From: an uncultured Clostridia bacterium
Lineage (GTDB): Bacteria; Bacillota; Clostridia; Christensenellales; UBA1242
NCBI GenBank assembly: GCA_934725795.1
Contig: CAKVCF010000028.1
Location: 1 to 7,630 of the forward strand
Length of the DNA: 7,630 nucleotides
Reading direction: 5' to 3'
The position numbers and the translations under genes are program-made. Each line of letters starts with the position of its first letter. Position 1 is the first letter of the stretch. This document shows, in pieces, positions 6,403-7,630 of this stretch. Below the pieces are notes generated by a model. It was not told where the DNA came from and made no database searches. It saw only the letters and a list, made by a program, of their open reading frames with translations.

Positions 6403-6741
6403 TTATTTTTTACCTTCGTCTTCGCCTTGGTCCAACAATGCTTGGTAAACCTCCAAAACATCATCAATAATTTGTTGGTCGCTAACAACTTCAAGTGATT
6501 GTTTTTGTTCGTCAATTTCAAACAAAACGCCTTCACCTTCGTTAACACCTTGCATTGGTGTGATAGGAATTAAAATTGCATAAAGTGCATTTGTGCGGTC
6601 AAGCGGAATCAAAGCCACTTGTTCAAATGTGATTGGGTTTTGTTGGTCGTCAAAAAGCACAATATTTTCTGTGTTATTTTCGTCCAAAATTTGTTCTATT
6701 GGGTTTTTTGCAACCACTTTTTTTGTTCTTTTGTTTTCCAT
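6403..6741 (-). CDS. DUF1292 (YrzB-like) domain protein
   Basis: The function is unknown. The 112-residue acidic protein has the DUF1292 pattern: a strand rich in hydrophobic and acidic residues (NIVLFDDQQNPITFEQVALI, residues about 26-45), then YAILIPI, then GEGVLFEID, and a C-terminal helix IIDDVLEVYQALL. No membrane segment or catalytic motif is visible. A Lys/Arg-rich stretch of about 12 residues precedes the domain and an acidic tail (GEDEGKK) ends it. It begins in the last base of ruvX (TAATG) and has a very good AAGGAGA (6747-6753) five bases upstream, within the ruvX 3' end. The ruvX-DUF1292 pairing is conserved in Firmicutes, usually after alaS and an IreB-family gene. Stop TAA. Confidence 0.9.
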   Translation of the reverse strand: MENKRTKKVVAKNPIEQILDENNTENIVLFDDQQNPITFEQVALIPLDRTNALYAILIPITPMQGVNEGEGVLFEIDEQKQSLEVVSDQQIIDDVLEVYQALLDQGEDEGKK

Positions 6742-7175
6742 TAATATCTCCTTATATTATCTAAATAATCTTGCAATATAATTGAAGCAGCAACAGCATC
6801 TAATTTTTGTTTACGCTTTTTCCAATCTCTTTCAGTTTGTTTAAGCACATCTTCAGCCATAGCAGAAGAAAGGCGTTCATCAACGAAACTGATTTTAACT
6901 GCAAGTTTGGCTTGCAATTCGTCCATAAATGCACGTGTTTCAACAGCAATCTCTTGCTCCTCACCCTGCATATTCATAGGCAAACCACACACAATTTCAT
7001 CAACCTTGTTTTTTTCAACCAAGTCAACAAAATGCTGAATATCTTGTGCGTCCCCTTGCCTTACGTAAACTTCATAAGGTGAAGCTAAAAACTTTGTTTC
7101 ATCACTAAAAGCCACACCTATACGCCTTAATCCAAAATCAATTCCCATTGCTTTCATACTATCATATTTTAACAT
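6741..7175 (-). CDS. ruvX: RuvX/YqgF family RNase H-fold nuclease (putative Holliday junction resolvase)
   Basis: This family has an RNase H-like fold and is linked to pre-16S rRNA 5' processing and suggested Holliday-junction cleavage. The 144-residue frame shows the three acidic sites: Asp13 in GIDFGLRRIGVAFSDE, Glu100 in VDERLSS (the family usually has Thr where this has Ser) and Asp126 in LDAVAASIILQDYLD. Three in-frame ATGs compete: 7175, 7157 and 7148. The frame is given from the first. The second (MKAMGIDFG) aligns better with the usual N-terminus and gives 138 residues, the common family length. None has a clear Shine-Dalgarno. A TACAAT at 7187-7192 could be a -10 box placing transcription start only about 5 bases before the first ATG. 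The TAA stop overlaps the next gene's start by one base. Confidence 0.93.
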   Translation of the reverse strand: MLKYDSMKAMGIDFGLRRIGVAFSDETKFLASPYEVYVRQGDAQDIQHFVDLVEKNKVDEIVCGLPMNMQGEEQEIAVETRAFMDELQAKLAVKISFVDERLSSAMAEDVLKQTERDWKKRKQKLDAVAASIILQDYLDNIRRY

Positions 7176-7308
7176 ATTGGCTTTTTATTGTAAAGAAAAC
7201 GCCACGCAAAATTTGTTAAATCATAAATTAAAATTCAATAAAAGACCATTTAATAAACCGATTTATTTCGTTCAACTCATAAATACGGTTTGTAGTGTAT
7301 TTACAACA

Positions 7309-7334
7309 AAAAAGGACTTATTAAAGCCCTTTTT
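7309..7334 (-). terminator. Intrinsic terminator of the 60-residue YtxH-like gene
   Basis: The minus strand gives AAAAAGGGCTT, loop TAAT, AAGTCCTTTTT followed by more T. The 11-bp stem closes fully only on this strand, through one G-U pair; on the plus strand the same position is an A-C mismatch. That asymmetry shows which strand it serves. It begins 10 bases after the stop codon of the small gene. Confidence 0.85.
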
Positions 7335-7344
7335 GATTACAAAT

Positions 7345-7527
7345 TTAGTTGTTTTCTTGTTGCTTTGATTTTTTTGTTTGAGTTTTGATTTCTTCGGCAA
7401 CATCAGTGATAATTTCCTTACCCTTTTCAACACCTTTTTGCACTGTATCTGCCACTGGTTTGTTGCATTTACAAGTGATTGCACCAACAACAAAACCAAT
7501 ACCCATACCAATTAATAAATCTTTCAT
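7345..7527 (-). CDS. Small YtxH-like membrane-anchored protein of unknown function
   Basis: The 60-residue protein opens with a single glycine-rich membrane segment, LLIGMGIGFVVGAI (residues 4-17). It is followed directly by a Cys-Lys-Cys pair (19-21) and then a charged, Lys/Glu-rich amphipathic helix with repeated VEKGKEII and VAEEIKTQTKK segments. This design, a glycine-zipper-like anchor and cytoplasmic or surface helix, is that of YtxH/general-stress-type small proteins, but the sequence is too short to assign a family securely and no function can be stated. A strong AAGGGGGA (7531-7538) precedes the ATG, a good promoter lies at 7556-7584 and a terminator follows the TAA stop, so it is a real, separately transcribed gene. 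A longer out-of-frame overlap on the same strand looks like a shadow. Confidence 0.8.
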   Translation of the reverse strand: MKDLLIGMGIGFVVGAITCKCNKPVADTVQKGVEKGKEIITDVAEEIKTQTKKSKQQENN

Positions 7528-7555
7528 ATTTCCCCCTTACTCTATTGTCTGCCAA

Positions 7556-7584
7556 AATATAAAAAATATGTAAAAATTTGTAAA
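7556..7584 (-). promoter_or_regulatory. Sigma-A type promoter of the YtxH-like gene
   Basis: The minus strand has TTTACA (7579-7584) and TATATT (7556-7561) separated by 17 bases, each one mismatch from consensus. Transcription would start near 7549, leaving a leader of about 22 bases with the ribosome binding site. Surrounding DNA is T-rich, so chance similarity is possible, but the spacing and position are ideal. Confidence 0.65.
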
Positions 7585-7630
7585 AAACTTGATGTTAATT
7601 TGTAAGTCGCCACAACACCAAATAATTAAT

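Noticed and set aside
7272..7511. 79-codon minus-strand frame overlapping the YtxH-like gene
   Set aside because: It is another frame of the same DNA, runs through the terminator hairpin, lacks a ribosome binding site, and has a poly-Lys/Leu composition; the 60-codon frame has promoter, binding site and terminator in register.
1..7630. Complete lack of TGA stops (TAA and TAG only) as a sign of TGA recoded to Trp
   Set aside because: Tryptophans that I checked are TGG and no gene needs in-frame TGA to stay open. Nine stops are too few, in AT-rich DNA, to infer a changed code.

Overview
The window is one strand of ordinary housekeeping chromosome from a low-GC bacterium, most likely of the Bacillota (Clostridia or a related uncultured, perhaps gut-dwelling, lineage). 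The evidence is the AT-rich DNA, the ruvX-yrzB(DUF1292) pair, the rpsB-tsf and frr-uppS-cdsA-rseP order typical of Firmicutes, the probable PolC-type polymerase downstream, and strong AGGAGG-like ribosome binding sites. Every supported gene is on the minus strand, so the window reads from high to low coordinates. I see no tRNA, rRNA, mobile element, CRISPR array or phage gene.

From the right end: (1) a 60-residue YtxH-like membrane-anchored small protein with its own promoter (7556-7584) and terminator (7309-7334); (2) ruvX followed by a DUF1292/YrzB gene, joined by a TAATG stop/start overlap; (3) a 267-base intergenic stretch with a hairpin and a candidate promoter, then rpsB-tsf, closed by a very clear intrinsic terminator (4541-4569); (4) frr-uppS-cdsA, tightly overlapping (1-base and 19-base overlaps); (5) a 340-base AT-rich stretch without a gene, holding a 12-bp hairpin; (6) rseP with a terminator at 652-683; (7) the first 174 codons of a gene that is probably polC, with a near-consensus promoter at 556-584.

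The genes serve translation (S2, EF-Ts, ribosome recycling factor), lipid-carrier and phospholipid synthesis (UppS, CdsA), envelope proteolysis (RseP), replication and RNA/DNA processing (PolC, RuvX). The main peculiarity is what is missing. In many Firmicutes pyrH sits between tsf and frr, dxr between cdsA and rseP, and (in Clostridia) ispG between rseP and polC. Here none is present, and each expected slot holds a noncoding gap with a hairpin or terminator. The usual long operon is therefore split into separately terminated units. I found no sign of a wholly new biological system; the findings below are second-look items at the level of gene order and regulation.
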